Positions 49,131-62,351 of a DNA stretch of 64,000 nt are shown piece after piece; position 1 is the first letter of the stretch; every line of letters begins with the position of its first letter. Origin of the DNA: Membranipora membranacea (Eukaryota; Bryozoa; Gymnolaemata; Cheilostomatida; Membraniporidae). The stretch covers positions 19,960,948-20,024,947 of the forward strand of contig OU612071.1 of the NCBI GenBank assembly GCA_914767715.1, read 5' to 3'. The notes beneath the pieces were generated by a model that was given only the letters and a program-made list of their open reading frames with translations, searched no databases and was not told the origin of the DNA. A program made the translations under genes and the position numbers.

Positions 49131-49600
49131 TATGAAGATAGATGAACTGAATTAAGAGGTGAGAGGTGACTGACACACCAAATTTTGATTAATGAGTTCA
49201 GATCTTTTTAAATATGAGCTTAGTTATATCACGCAGATAATCTTGATCCGCCAGTGCTGGGCGTTGATATCGGGTGACATATATTTGAGTCGTTCTTTTT
49301 GTCTGGTGACTTTTCATTCAGTGATATTCAGCTCTCCAAAAAACAATCTTGATCAGTGTAGGCGTGTGCATCGGGTGATATATATTTAACAGTCCCTGAT
49401 AATATTTTCTCTCGCCAAAGAACCTGAGGATAATAAAACCCCACCCAAAGCAAAAGATTTATTGATGGGTGTGTGTCAGAGTTAGTAAGCAATATAATTT
49501 TAAATATAAGCCTGTAAATTATATCACAGATACACAGATAATCTTGATCCGCCAGTGCTGGGCGTTGGTATCGGGTGATATATATTTTAAGTTGCTCTTT
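48600..49600. repeat. Four dispersed copies of a 50-60 bp motif
   Basis: TAATCTTGATC.GCCAGTGCTG with the following GGGCGTTG.TATCGGGTGA starts at about 48611, 48862, 49238 and 49539. Copies are interspersed with the longer repeat at 47966-49130, so the whole block looks built by nested duplication. Confidence 0.75.
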
Positions 49601-49884
49601 TTGTCTGGTGATCTTTTATTCAGTGTTATTCAGCTCACCACACAATTTTCCTCCGAACATTAACTACAAGCATAAATTGCCTCAATGTCATGGCTAAGCT
49701 GATTGAAGCCAGGTGAACCGGAATGATACCTACCTCCCGAAGCCCCATGGTAAAACAGTGTAAAACTAAGCCAATTTTTATTGCTGTGTTAGGCATGCTG
49801 CCTGCTGAATGGCGAATGTCGAATGAGCTGTCCACTCCCAAATTGAATGAAGAACGCTTTCAATTTCCATGATGACAACACTTC

Positions 49885-49935
49885 AAAAAAGATCAGCTGC
49901 GGCCAATTTGAACCCGCATCCAAGTCTTCAAATTC
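49885..49935 (-). repeat. tRNA-like B-box segment
   Basis: The minus strand reads GATGCGGGTTCAAATTGGCC, a good B box. No A box or cloverleaf is clear, so this is probably a SINE fragment. Confidence 0.35.
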
Positions 49936-51795
49936 ATGCCACATAGACACTTGAAACGTAGAAGCAGAATGTTAGCAGCAGACATAATCTAATCAGAGCA
50001 TACCACATACTTCTGGAGTAAAATCTTATTGATCATGTCAGCTCATCATAATGCCCTGGCAATTAATTATAATGCAGCTGATACACATCTTGTTGTCCCT
50101 TACCGGAGATTAACTTTACATACTCACTAAATCTGTAATCCTACAGGTAGTGGGAAAAACTACCATTGAAACAAGCATGACTTGATCGCAATCAGTGACA
50201 GGAGGAGCTTAGCCTTAGAAGAGTAAAGAGTTTGGGGGAAGGTTTACCTCACCACCCAATAGACATATAGGCATAGACTACAATTCTACTTAGGCTCGTT
50301 GTGAGACACTAGTAATAGCATTTAAACTTTTGAGTAGTGACTGAGGGAAAGACAATTTAATCTGAGAACAGAGATTTTAGTTTTGTTAGGATACAAGACA
50401 CTGTTTTTTTCTTGATTTAATCTTGGTGTGACGGTAGAGCACATAAATCAAGGATTTTGGAGATAGATTCAACTAGGAGAGCTATTCCAGGTGATAAAGA
50501 GGTGCTGTTCATCTTTGGGAGATCAAGAGGCAAAACCCCAAGATTTAATTCTGTGGTCCGTCAGGGCCTGTTTTAACGAGGATCACTCTTGTACTGAAAC
50601 ATACCAAGGGTCGGTATCACGTTTTCTTCAAACCTACCTAATAAGGAGAAGCAACTCACCATATCAATCACAATATGTATGTATGTATCTATGTACCTTT
50701 ATTATATCACTACTGATAAATAGAATTGCTGGACTGCTGATAAAACTGTAAAATGAGCTCATAAAATGCAACTATAAATAGAAAAAAATAAAAGTGGGAA
50801 AAGCATAGACTAAGATTTATTTGTTCAATGTATTAATTACAATGGCACGGAAACAGTTACGCCTCAGATTTATACGTGCTTTATATGTGAAACACCAATA
50901 ATCTAATTCTAAGCAAACGAGTTATGCAACATCAGGCATTAAGCATTTGGCAATATTAATCGGGTCCACTGCTGAGTTTTTTAACTTAGCTACACTGCAT
51001 ATTACATGTACATCGACCGGGCATACTCGTCTTACTATAGCTTACTGAGTTGTATTGACTTTTATCCCCAATGGGCTGTCAAAGCATTGCAATGCTGAGT
51101 AGTGAATAACAGCAGGCGGTAATATTCTTCAAATTTGAACCGACCTTATTACATACTGCTAAAGAGAACAAAAGGATATATACAACGAAATAACAATAGC
51201 AGCGGCAGCAAAGTGGATTCCAAAAGAGCATTCGATTTCAGATTGACTCTCAGTTTGTTTCCTAAGCTTTATTGGGTGTAGTGTGCTCAGATGTCTGCAC
51301 TCTGCATTGGGATATAGAATGAGCCACAAACACAATAATATATATCGAAATTGAATATGGGTTATCTTCTCTTTTTGAACGGGAAGGCAATATCTTCAAT
51401 TCCGCAATTTGTTTTTATTTAACTTCTGGATACAAAACATATATCTACGCCTGCACACTAGGAATTAAATCAGCCCATGATTAGCACTAACTTTCTGATT
51501 TTCTCTTATTTGCTCAATCTGCTCAATTTGCTGAATCAATTGTTTTGTCATTCTGGTTAAATTGTCCATCATTGTGGCTGTATATAATAACAAACAAACT
51601 AATAAAAGCTGAGGATTTTGATTTTGATAATAATAATAATAATAACCTGGAAATTTTAATTTACAATTGAGGCATGACCAAGAGATGATTGATGGTGTCA
51701 AACAGCGAAACTAGAATATCTTGCAAAGAACAGCTTGATCATAGGCAAACTCTAACCCGCTATAGCAGAAAATATCCCCGTATTTACATCTGAAG

Positions 51796-51801
51796 TTTAT
51801 T
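51796..51801 (-). terminator. Polyadenylation signal overlapping the stop, copy B
   Basis: TAATAAA at the end of the TSP1 copy B reading frame, as in copies A and C. Confidence 0.55.
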
Positions 51802-54800
51802 AGGGTGCAGTTGCCGATCTGAGTCCATTTCTTTGTCTAGCCTTGTTATTTATTTGAGTAATAGGCCTATTTGCAGTCTGGATTCTATTTCTTCGCTGTC
51901 TTTTGACGCTTCTGTTTCTATTCCTCCTGTCAACACTGTTTTGCCTTTGCTGGTTATTTCTTCTGTTACCACCCCTGACAGCGCCGTTGATCTTTCTTCT
52001 ACAGCATTGAAGACCCAGACCACATACTCTCTCATTATACTCACAGATAAGAGGGGTTGTTAGCTGAACGGTTGACGACCCATCAACAACTGGACATATC
52101 TGCAACATACAAAAAAATCTTTTATATTGCTTGGTCATATTTGAGAAATGGCTATTTTATATTAAGAAAATGGATTTAATTGGGAATGTAAATATTGTAC
52201 GTTTGTGCATTCATGAAGGAACACTGATTTGCCTCACTTTTCTTCCAATTAGGAAGGAAGTTCACCCTTGAATTATATACTTAAAGAGTATAACAACGTC
52301 GACCAGTGGTGAGCATACTTACTGGAATTAAGCAGTTTCTTGATTTCTCAGCTTCTCCCAATCCACCATTGATGCAGTTAAGTCCCGAATTTGATGGATG
52401 GGGATCGTTGCAAACTCTCACAGCTCTCTGAATTGCCTGTATTCCAGGTGTTTGACAAGTAACAGAACAAGATCCCCAGTTTGACCACGGTCCATAGCCC
52501 CCATTCTGGGCTGACACAGGAGGCCGAGTAGAGGGCAGTGGTGCTTGGTTTGGGCAAGCCTAAAAGATTATGAAAAAAAAACCAGTAAAAACTGTTCTGA
52601 AGGAGGAATACCCATTATTGTGCCCTTTGATTATGGAGATATCAATACCTTGTGTAGTGTAGTCCGAGATATAGGAACCAAGGTCAGGGAGCTTTAGACA
52701 GTGACTACCTGCAGGATAGAGGAAGGGGGACTTCTGGGATGCGCAGGGGAGATGCGCAAGAGCCACGAGGGTGACAAGGAACCACGGCGAGACTAAGCTG
52801 AGCTAGACATACTAGAGAGGGCCAAAGGGCTACAGAACTGGTGAGAACCATACACTATACCTTGTAAGCGCTTTATTTGCTATCAGCTAAATTTCCCAGC
52901 TAGAGAATAATTGTTGCAATAAATCTGACTCATTTGCAAATCAAACTTTACATCCTAACTCAGCAACTCACCGGTAAATTGCATGGTACACTTGTAGTTG
53001 AAAGTGTTCCGCCGCATATTTTTTTAATTATCCGAGAACCTGAACCGCAAGTTACTGTACATCTCCCTGAGGTTTCTCTGCAGCGGCCACCACCAGTGCC
53101 TGATGATCTTTGTGTACCAACACAAACCTGTTTTTAAAAAGGTATAAGGCATTAGTTATCTGATGCTTCCAAAACATAACTGCTCGACTTAGCCAATTAA
53201 CTCGCCAGGCCTAAGTGAATTACAGCCTCTATCGAGAGCCTTCACTCAAAATAAATCACATTTGACGGTAGAAGAGAAAAGTCATAAGGTTCGACAATGC
53301 CTTCATCAAACAAACTGACGATGATATAAAAAATCGTGCCACTCTCAACTAAAAGCAGCTCTTGCCTGAGACTGACATCATATATGAAACACTATGCAGG
53401 ACCATGTGTGCAAGTCACTGTTCTTTTTCATATTCATAAGTGATTTCATTGTCATTCTTACAAATTCTTATCAATAAAGGGTCTCTAGTGAATATGTGTT
53501 GAAAACTTATTTCTAAAGCTAGCGGATTATGGTGTGATTGATTTGCCTTTACTATTTTGATGCAGAACACACTGCTGCTCTTTACCTGAGTGTTGCAGGC
53601 TCTGTTCTCTGTGGAACTTCCTGGGCAATTTTGTCCATTTCCAGTTGGTTCTGGGTTAGTGCAAGTACGGGATTTTGTTTGTGTACCACCGCCGCAAGGT
53701 CTCGAGCACACATCATACTTTCCAAAATCACTCCAGCCTCCATCGCACTACAATATAAGACAGTGGTTAGGGTCTTACGATATTCTATAGGGATACAGTA
53801 TCACAGTATCTCGTATATTTGCATATTAATTGACCTTATCTCTTACCGTGGTGATCTACGCAATTTTCATTGACCATTATTTATAATTATTCCCCAACAA
53901 CATCGGTAAAAACACAAAACAAGAGAAAAACATCTTTTAACATGGTTTACTCACATCCTTAGTGCATTGAAATCCTGTCTGTGTAGTGATTCCTGTACAA
54001 TCTTGACCATTCCCTGCCTGTGGTGGGTTGGTACATGATCTTGTTCTGGTCAGTGTCCCAGTACCACATGTAACAGAACAGGTACCACTCTGCCATTCGG
54101 TAAATCCTCCATTAACGTCACACTGCAAACGAAATACCAATATTTATAGATAAGCAAAAGTGGGCATTAGGAATTATTTTTTAATCATTTATTTGAATTT
54201 AATACAGGTGGCTGGAATATTGGGGAGCTGAAGCTTAACGCACTTCAAGTGTTGTTTTCAAAGGGCCAGTTCACCTGAGAAAGTCTAAATTTTTCCCCAT
54301 ATGTTTTAACTGAGTATGTTTTGTCTCTCATCCTAATTTCAGATCAGTTTCAAAGATCAACGCAAAATTCCAAATGTTTAGGATTAAAACCGTGTCTTTG
54401 TCAAATGAGCGATGAACTTACTATTCTGGGATTGCAGGTTGCAATTCTGGTTGAGTCTCCAGGGCATGTTTGACCAGCTGCTACAGGAGTCGGGTTATTA
54501 CACATTCTTGTGTCTGTTTGTGATCCTGTGCCACAAGTAACTGAGCAAGTACCAAGCTGCCAATCCCCCCAATTTCCACTTACATCACACTGTAATCAAT
54601 AAAATATACATTAAATATTACCATAGGAGTCTTGAAGCATAGCAAACAGGGGAACATTTTTAAGTAAAAACAATATAAACAAAAATATGAATTGTATGTT
54701 TAATTTGCTTGTGTCCAGTAAAAGGGCCTATATAAGCTTTCAATGAAATATGAATCGGTAATCGAGGCATACAAGACAATTTTAGTTACTTTGTGACAAG

Positions 54801-57372
54801 AAGCTAATTTACAATACGTTCCTAAATCTTAATGGAAATGGTGTTTGGACACCAATCCTCATATTGGGTTGATACAGTATCTACAGGATTGCATGCACAT
54901 CTACTTGAGATATTTTCCTTTTTGGAAGTACTTTGGTGTTCTTTATATTATCAGAGAAAGAACAAGCAAATTTTAAACTATTTGGTAAGAGATAGAACAG
55001 ATTTACCACTGAGACATTTTATGCTGGGCATAGTATTGAGCCACCATAACAGATTGGGTGTTATTTCACCATTGAGCAGATAAATTAGTTCCACAGTATC
55101 AGGAAAAGGAAGTGACAAGATTATTGAGCATTGTTATTCTCCCCAGGCTGGAATTCGGTTATATACAATACAAACTCTCTGACTACCAGAAGTTAGGAGG
55201 CAGTGAGTCAGGCAATACCATTTATATTTTTTGTTTAGTTCTTAAAGACATTGTTTGAGGCTGCTCTTTTGTATCACATCTTATTCTCCATATTTTATTC
55301 TATTATGTTGGCGATTTTCAGCTTTTCAGATTTTCCGAGAATAAGATGTGATACAAAAGAGCAGCCTCAAACAAAGTCTCTAAATATAACAAAATGTGAG
55401 TCTTCAGCACTTCTTACAACAGAATGTATGAACTTGAAGGGCAACCAAGGTTTCGAAGGGAAGCATAAATGGGAGTAATGAATGTGTTTAGCAGCATAAG
55501 TTTCATGCATGACGCCACGCAAAACTCAAAGTAGTTGCTGAGTCTTAGCTGAGCACACTAAAGCTTCGGGGAGGTTGAAAGATGTTGCTGTAATAATTAT
55601 AAAGCACAGGCTAAATATAACAGGAACAGGAAAGTGCTCTGTGAGGTTTGCGTAGCAATTAAGCACCTAATGGATGAAATGTTTCAAGAGAATTCCCACT
55701 GAAAAATTATCTGATTTATATTTGGCCTTTTTCCCTATGCATAAGGTGCAATCTGCTATCAATCGATGAGTACTTGTTTGAAAGCCTCATTTGAAAGTCT
55801 TCAGCACTTCTTAAAACAGAATTTATGAACCTAACTTACTGATTTTATGAAGCATAATCTAGAGTCCGAGGCCGGTCCTTGACAAGCTGTGCCATCATCC
55901 ATAGGAGCTGGCATTGTACATGTCCGGGTTCTTTCCATACTTCCGAGTCCGCAAGTTGCGGAACAACTTCCCCACTGTGACCACTCTGTGAAGCCCCCTT
56001 CAGTAGGACACTGGATAAAGCATGAAAATATTATTCTTTACCACAGGACAACTGATAATACTGCGAGCCTCTTGTGAAGTTGCGTTGCCCACATTCAGCT
56101 TAGTCTTGTATTTGTGAGTTAAGAAAATCCGCATGTTGCTAGCTATTCACCAGAACAGCAATTATGATATTCTTAGAACAGATGTTAATATGTTCACGGG
56201 TAGTACTCCAAAACTTTCAGCATAGGTTACCCATAGTCAATTTCTTCATGCTAGCTCTGAAGTGTTTTGGTATATACTCACAACATTATTAGACTCGCAT
56301 AAAAATTCTGTTTGTATGTCAGCGCCTGATGATGAACAGTCAGATCCACCAAACTGAGGTACCGGGTTATTACAAATCCTCTGCCTGGTCTGTCTGCCTG
56401 ATCCGCATGTCGCAGAACAATCTCCAACAGTCATCCAGTCGGAGTAACCTCCGTTCACTGGGCACTGGAAATGATGATTGAGATGATTGCAAGCCAATTT
56501 TAATGCTGATCAGAGGATGACTATTTAAAAGTCCGTCCATTTCAACATCAAAACACTACCGATGTATAATCAGTTCGATGCAAACTAATATGAATCAATA
56601 GAAACAAGTCATTGGTGTCTAAAAAGTGTTCACTTAAGCCAACAGATTTCCTTTACAATACATTACCCAACTCTACTTACATTGGGTACAGGTTGGATAC
56701 ATTGTGACTCCTTCGTGTCTACCCCTGAACAACCGAGGCCTGAACCTGCTTGGCCAGTACATTGCCTGGTGAAGATGGCAGTTGCATCCTCCCCACAGGT
56801 AGTTGCGCATTCTCCCGTTTGCACCCAATTGGACCAGAACCCATCCACCGGACACTAAAGTAAGACAAGGACATGTTCAACTCGCAATTATTGATGCAAT
56901 AAATAGAAGTTTGCAAATGTATAGACATCAAATATGGCTCAATCCATCGTTCAATCGAGTAGTGGTTATGATAATAAAACATTTGTGAAGCAAAAATATA
57001 GTACACATTGGCTACAAGGACAAGTGATTACTCACAACTACTATTGGAGTACAGGCGACAGTAGAAGGTTGCTCCATGTCACCTCTGCAGTCTGATCCAC
57101 CAAACAAGGGTAGAGGATTTGAACACTCCCTTGTTTGGATAAATGTCCCAGCTCCACAGGTAACTGAACACCGACTTGTTATGGCCCATTCAGTAAATCC
57201 TCCATCGACCGGACACTGCAATCAAAAATTTATAATTACCAAATAAACATGAAATTAAAATGATGACCATCGAACCCATACCACAGCACAGCACATCTGC
57301 CTGGGATTACTCCACTTAAAGCTTGAAGTGAAGGGCCAAATATATGGAAGAAAGAATAATCTAATAAAATCC

Positions 57373-57418
<46 letters not shown>

Positions 57419-59663
57419 TTAGGAATGTCTGAATATAGTTTGTCCTCAGATATATTGTACTTAGAGTTTTGAATAATGCTGGAAATTGAATCTGCCTAAT
57501 CACCTTATTAAGATGCGCTTATTCTTCGCTAGTTAAAAATCGGAGGATACTTGGGGATCATATAGTAAGACTACTTACTGGTCCAAGATTACATGGTGAT
57601 ATTGCTGTCTCTGTGTCAGCACCGTATTGAGTACAATCTTCTCCGCAGTATGCTGGTGCTGGATCAGTACAGGTCCTTGTTCTAAAGCCAGTTCCCTCTC
57701 CACAAGTTGCAGAACAGGTTGCATGAGCCCAGTTTGTATAACGACCATTTACTGGACACTGATAAATCAATGTTACCATGTTAACTTTGATACGGCTGTT
57801 TTAATTTACAAACAGGTGATTTCAGTTGTACGTGTACATACATTAACTGTGAATCTCTATTTGTGAGCATATACAGGGTCAATTATTCTAAAAACCATTC
57901 AGTCATTAAGATGCAACTAATTCATGTCATTAAACAACCCAATAAGAAAAAAGCTGTGATTAGCTGAACTTTGTTGTACTTACTGGTAGCGGTGTTACTG
58001 TAATAGTGAGATAAAGATCGGCAGGACTCTCTAGTGGGTCACACTTATTGTTTGAACGGCGAGGCTCACATGTCACTGCTGCTCTCTCACCAGTTGGGCA
58101 AGGCAGAGTTCCACCATAAGTATATCCGGCAGATGAGTGCAATAGAACTTCTAAGCTGCCAGGTCCATCTGAGCAAGCGGAAAAAATAAGTCATGTATTT
58201 AATTCGTTGTTGCGAAAGCAAGTTTTTTACTTAGTTTATTCAAAGCTTTTCTTTGGTGGTCTCAAAGAAAAGTCCTAAATAAGAGTACCACTAAATGCTA
58301 TCGCAGGTGTTCTTGAACTAACTTTACTGAAATTGGCGTGTGTTTGAACGAATAAAAATAATGAAAACCCAGTTACTGTCTCACCCACCTCCAGCATCAA
58401 GTGTGATTGTTCTTGAGCCTCCAATACTGAAGCTTACGGGAGTAGCTGATGTTGTCGGTACTGTTTTACAGACTGCGTCCAGGTTTACCGGGGTTCCACA
58501 ATCAATACCCACACCACATCCACGATACAGTGCTAAAAATCCGTAACATAGGAAACTGTAACATTGATGTGAAATTGAGAAGAAAAGTATTGTTCATTAC
58601 TACCCTAAAAGCTAGGGGACACTCTGTTGTTGCTGCAAGAAAGTTACATATTTAGGCTGTACATGAGTAACAATTAGTTTTTGTGTTTTCAGATTTGATC
58701 CAGCTTGTAGCAAACTCAGGGGCCAGAGAGTTAAAAAGTTAAGTCCAATGAGCACTAGCGCCAAACTTCCATGGTAACTGGTTTGATGTGGTATGTAACT
58801 CAAGTACTGATTCTCAACCGAAAAAAATCACAGTATTACTGACTAACCTCAAAAACAAGGAGGCTGCTCTGAACTTGCTTCAACAGAGCTACGTCTCTAG
58901 GCTGTACATGAGTGAAGATTTGATTCCCAAAGCTGAGCTTGCGAATTTAAACCATCTTTTAACAATTTGGTGGCCATCTGGAAATGAATTCCGAGAGAAT
59001 GATCATCAAGCTTACCTGGTTCGCCAGTCACGCACAAGCTGAAACCTCCGTTTGGACCAGATTGCGCAATATTCTCGTCGTAACACTCAGATACAGGTAA
59101 TATACAGATCAAACGACTCCCAGAGGCATCACACTCCCTTTGTTCAACTTTTAAACAAGTTTCTAAATGCGTGCATGAATCGACTGCAACAACATAAACA
59201 AAGACTTTTTCTGTTATGTTAATTCTGAGTGTATATATATAATATTGAATAATTAATGTAGATATATAGCTATAACATAAGACAGGTTATAACCATGAGG
59301 TATGACCTAGACTAAGAATACTGACATGTTGGCAACATGACATATTGACCCTTAGACAAAATTGATATTATATTTTATCACACAATGAACAACTACATGA
59401 GTTTCAGTCAAGAAATCTGAGGAGACATCTTTGTGTTTCTGCAAGTCTAATGAATTCTATATTTATCATAAAGTTTAACTTACATTGACAATGCGCAGAT
59501 GCTGTAAGGTATACCACTGCTAGACCTACAACAGATAAATAAGTGAGTTATATCATATGCCATATGCCAACATAGGAGTGATGTGGCTAAATTGCAGCCA
59601 ATTGAGATCTCACAATTGAATGGACTTACCGACAATCACCAACATATTCCCTGATTGTTCCAT
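51800..59663 (-). CDS. Secreted ten-TSP1-repeat protein with basic tail, copy B
   Basis: Sixteen exons match copy A one for one: 59630-59663, 59484-59525, 59016-59183, 58389-58532, 57984-58168, 57579-57758, 57036-57215, 56681-56854, 56282-56464, 55840-56010, 54422-54589, 53955-54122, 53586-53747, 52972-53127, 52323-52559 and 51800-52099. They total 2652 nt, 883 residues. The signal peptide begins [15 protein letters not shown]1 repeats and the Arg/Asn-rich tail differ from copy A by scattered single residues only (for instance Glu for Arg near YC.EDC in the first repeat). The exception is exon 4, which is 15 nt longer here. It begins [17 protein letters not shown], adding two Cys, where copy A has a different sequence without them. 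All exons are open, so both copies look functional. Confidence 0.85.
55246..55379. mobile_element. Short MITE in TSP1 copy B intron
   Basis: Same element at the same intron position as 43189-43322 in copy A, so it was present before the gene was duplicated. Confidence 0.8.
57370..57414. repeat. (TA)n microsatellite, expanded in copy B
   Basis: A long TA run lies in the intron between exons 6 and 7 of copy B. The matching place in copy A (about 45331-45342) has only a short run. Confidence 0.85.
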
Positions 59664-62349
59664 GATGCTCTGTGCAGAGCTTTCCAGTAAGAAATGACAA
59701 CCGGTCATCCTTGTCCTCTTAAATATCCGAACTGGGCAGACACTTATGGTCAGGTATAAGTGGAGGGTTATCCCAGCCATAATGAGCGCAATCCCAATAT
59801 TTTAATCTTACAGTAAACCTCATTAATTATTTAAAGCCTCCTCGTTCTCTGCAACCATAAATGGGTTGAATGGCTTGGCTAAGCTGTTAGAAGCCAGGTG
59901 ACAAAAATAACACTACCTGATATTCCATGTTTACAAAGTATAAAATCAAGGCAATTTATTTTTTTCCTGTGCTGTGTTGGTCAGAGAGAATTAATTATGA
60001 TCTAGCTGTAGCAGCATCTTGTCAATTAGTCAGTCGCTACATCCTATGTCGTAATAGACCTTTTTTGCGGGGATAATTCATTATCTAAGCACACCTGGTA
60101 TTAGGCCAGAAGCAGCTATAGCATAAGTTGTTATGGCACGGACGATATTTGATGGCAGGATACTGATCACATTTGATTCTTCATTGGTGTATGTTCTGTG
60201 AAATTCACTGGGTGTACCCTGTGTTGTAGTGGTCATATTTAGAAATTAAAAGGTGTTTTGTTTTGGCATTATATGTGTGGGAAATAACTCCTATTCTGTG
60301 TAATCTAAGTAATCTAATCATCGGGGAATTCCAGGTTTAGCTTTAGCTTTAGAAGAGTAAAGAGTTTGGGGGAAGGTTTACCTCACCACCCAATAGACAT
60401 ATAGGCATAGACTACAATTCTACTTAGGCTCGTTGTGAGACACTAGCAATAGCATTTAAACTTTTGAGTAGTGACTGAGGGAAAGACATTTTAATCTGAG
60501 AACAGAGATTTTAGTTTTGTTAGGATACAAGACACTGTTTTTTTCTCGATTTGATCTTGGTGTGACGGTAGAGCACATAAATCAAGGATTTTGGAGAGAT
60601 ATTCAACTAGGAGAGCTATTCCAGGTGATCAAGAGGTGCTGTTCATCTTTGGGAGATCAAGAGGCAAAACCCCAAGATTTAATTCTGTGGTCCGTCAGGG
60701 CCTGTTTTAACGAGGATCACTCTTGTACTGAAACATACCAAGGGTCGGTATCACGTTTTCTTCAAACCTACCTAATAAGGAGAAGCAACTCACCATATCA
60801 ATCACAATATGTATGTATGTATGTTTGTACCTTTATTATATCACTACTGATAAATAGAATTGCTGGACTGCTGATAAAACTGTAAAATGAGCTCATAAAA
60901 TGCAACTATAAATAGAAAAAAATAAAAGTGGGAAAAGCATAGACTAACTAACAAACTAACAAACAGGGAAGATCATGTGCTAATTCTCGACGTCGAGGTG
61001 CACACCTTCCCATTTCAAACAGAAGGAGTTACCTCAGTGGTTTTTTGTCCCTTAACCTTCCATCAACCACTAGTTGCTAGGCAGTGCACATAAATCAATG
61101 ATTCTGGTTTGGGATTATAAAGACAAACTAACAAACAGGGAAGAGCATGTGCTAATTCTCGACGTCGACGTGCAAACATTGCCATTTCAAACAGAAGGAG
61201 TTACCTCAGTGGTTTTTTGTCCCTTAACCTTCCATCAACCACTAGTTGCTAGGCAGTGCACATGAATCAATGATTCTGGTTTGGGATTATAGTGACAAAC
61301 TAACAAACAGGGAAGATCATGTGCTAATTCTCGACATGCAAACCTTTGCATTTCAAAGAGAAGGAGTTACCTCAGTGGTTTTTTGTCTCTCTAGCGGCTG
61401 CTGCAGATCCCGTTTATAGGAAAGGCACATACATGCTCTCCATCGCATTAAGACTGTCACATTCAATTGAACATAATACATAATGACCTTCATCCTTGTG
61501 GATGGGGGGGGGGGGGGGGGTGTGTGGATAAAGAGAGCATATGAAAGGACATAAATCAAAGGGCTTATTATATAAAGGTTATGAACTTAACGTCAACACC
61601 AATATATCACTGCAGGTCGATAGTTACATAAATGTTCACCTCAATCAATCATGAACACATCACCAAATTTGATCACACTTGGAAATACAAATTGGTTTCT
61701 GTACACACCCACAATCTCGGATCCGCAACATGTCAATGTCTGATGTTTAAACAAAGAGTCTCCTCGTAAAGGGGCGCAGGCATGGTCACTCAAATTATAT
61801 TAATATTTTATCAAATTGGACTGCATTTCAAGTGCCATTTGTCCTACTGCTGGCTGCTGCTAACAAACTGGACCAATATCAATACCAATATGTTCTTTCC
61901 TGTACTCAGAGACACTTATAGCATTGTATGTTCACTCTGGTAACTGAATAGTGCCACTGCAATATTTTGTCAATGTTTATCTTAGCTTTATATTCTCATT
62001 TGATAATGAAAAGGTACTTAAAATCTAGATGACGCATTGTCGAGACTCTGTTGCTGTGTATGTACACCAAAACCAACAAACAAATAGCTACGAGACTGTA
62101 ATTATAATACATAACAAGAGGTATCTGCTGTAAAATCTGGTATGAGCTTAAATAAGAAGAGAGCTTTACAGCTGGATTTTACACTTGGCCGTTAACCTGG
62201 AAATTTTAATTTACAATTGAGGCATGACCAAGAGATGATTGATGGTGTCAAACAGCGAAACTAGAATATCTTGCAAAGAACAGCTTGATCATAGGCAAAC
62301 TCTAACCCGCTATAGCAGAAAATATCCCCATATTTACATCTGAAGTTTA
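59664..62349. other. Spacer between TSP1 copies B and C
   Basis: Contains the copy B upstream region, the block at 60345-60945 shared with 50205-50810, and the 38410-39586-like block with tandem repeats. No other gene is visible. A 122-codon open frame at 60517-60885 lies in the shared block but has no recognisable product. Confidence 0.6.
60945..61395. repeat. Tandem repeat, about 170 bp unit, two full copies plus partial
   Basis: Units contain GATTCTGGTTTGGGATTATA and GTTACCTCAGTGGTTTTTTG, with starts at about 61051 and 61223 and a partial unit before. They match the two-unit array at 38474-38830. A poly-G run follows at about 61504-61521. Confidence 0.8.
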
Positions 62350-62351
62350 TT
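62346..62351 (-). terminator. Polyadenylation signal overlapping the stop, copy C
   Basis: TAATAAA at the end of the TSP1 copy C reading frame, as in copies A and B. Confidence 0.55.

Larger units (their letters stand above)
47569..51799. other. Spacer between TSP1 copies A and B
   Basis: The spacer holds the copy A promoter region and the copy B 3' flank. It contains repeated words at 48600-49660, a tRNA-like segment near 49885, and a block at about 50205-50810 that also occurs at 60345-60945. An AAT microsatellite lies at about 51628-51645. I see no exon of another gene. Confidence 0.6.

Noticed and set aside
60517-60885. 122-codon open frame, also partly open at 50491-50751
   Set aside because: It lies in a duplicated spacer block, is shorter in the other copy and has no recognisable domain or splice context.
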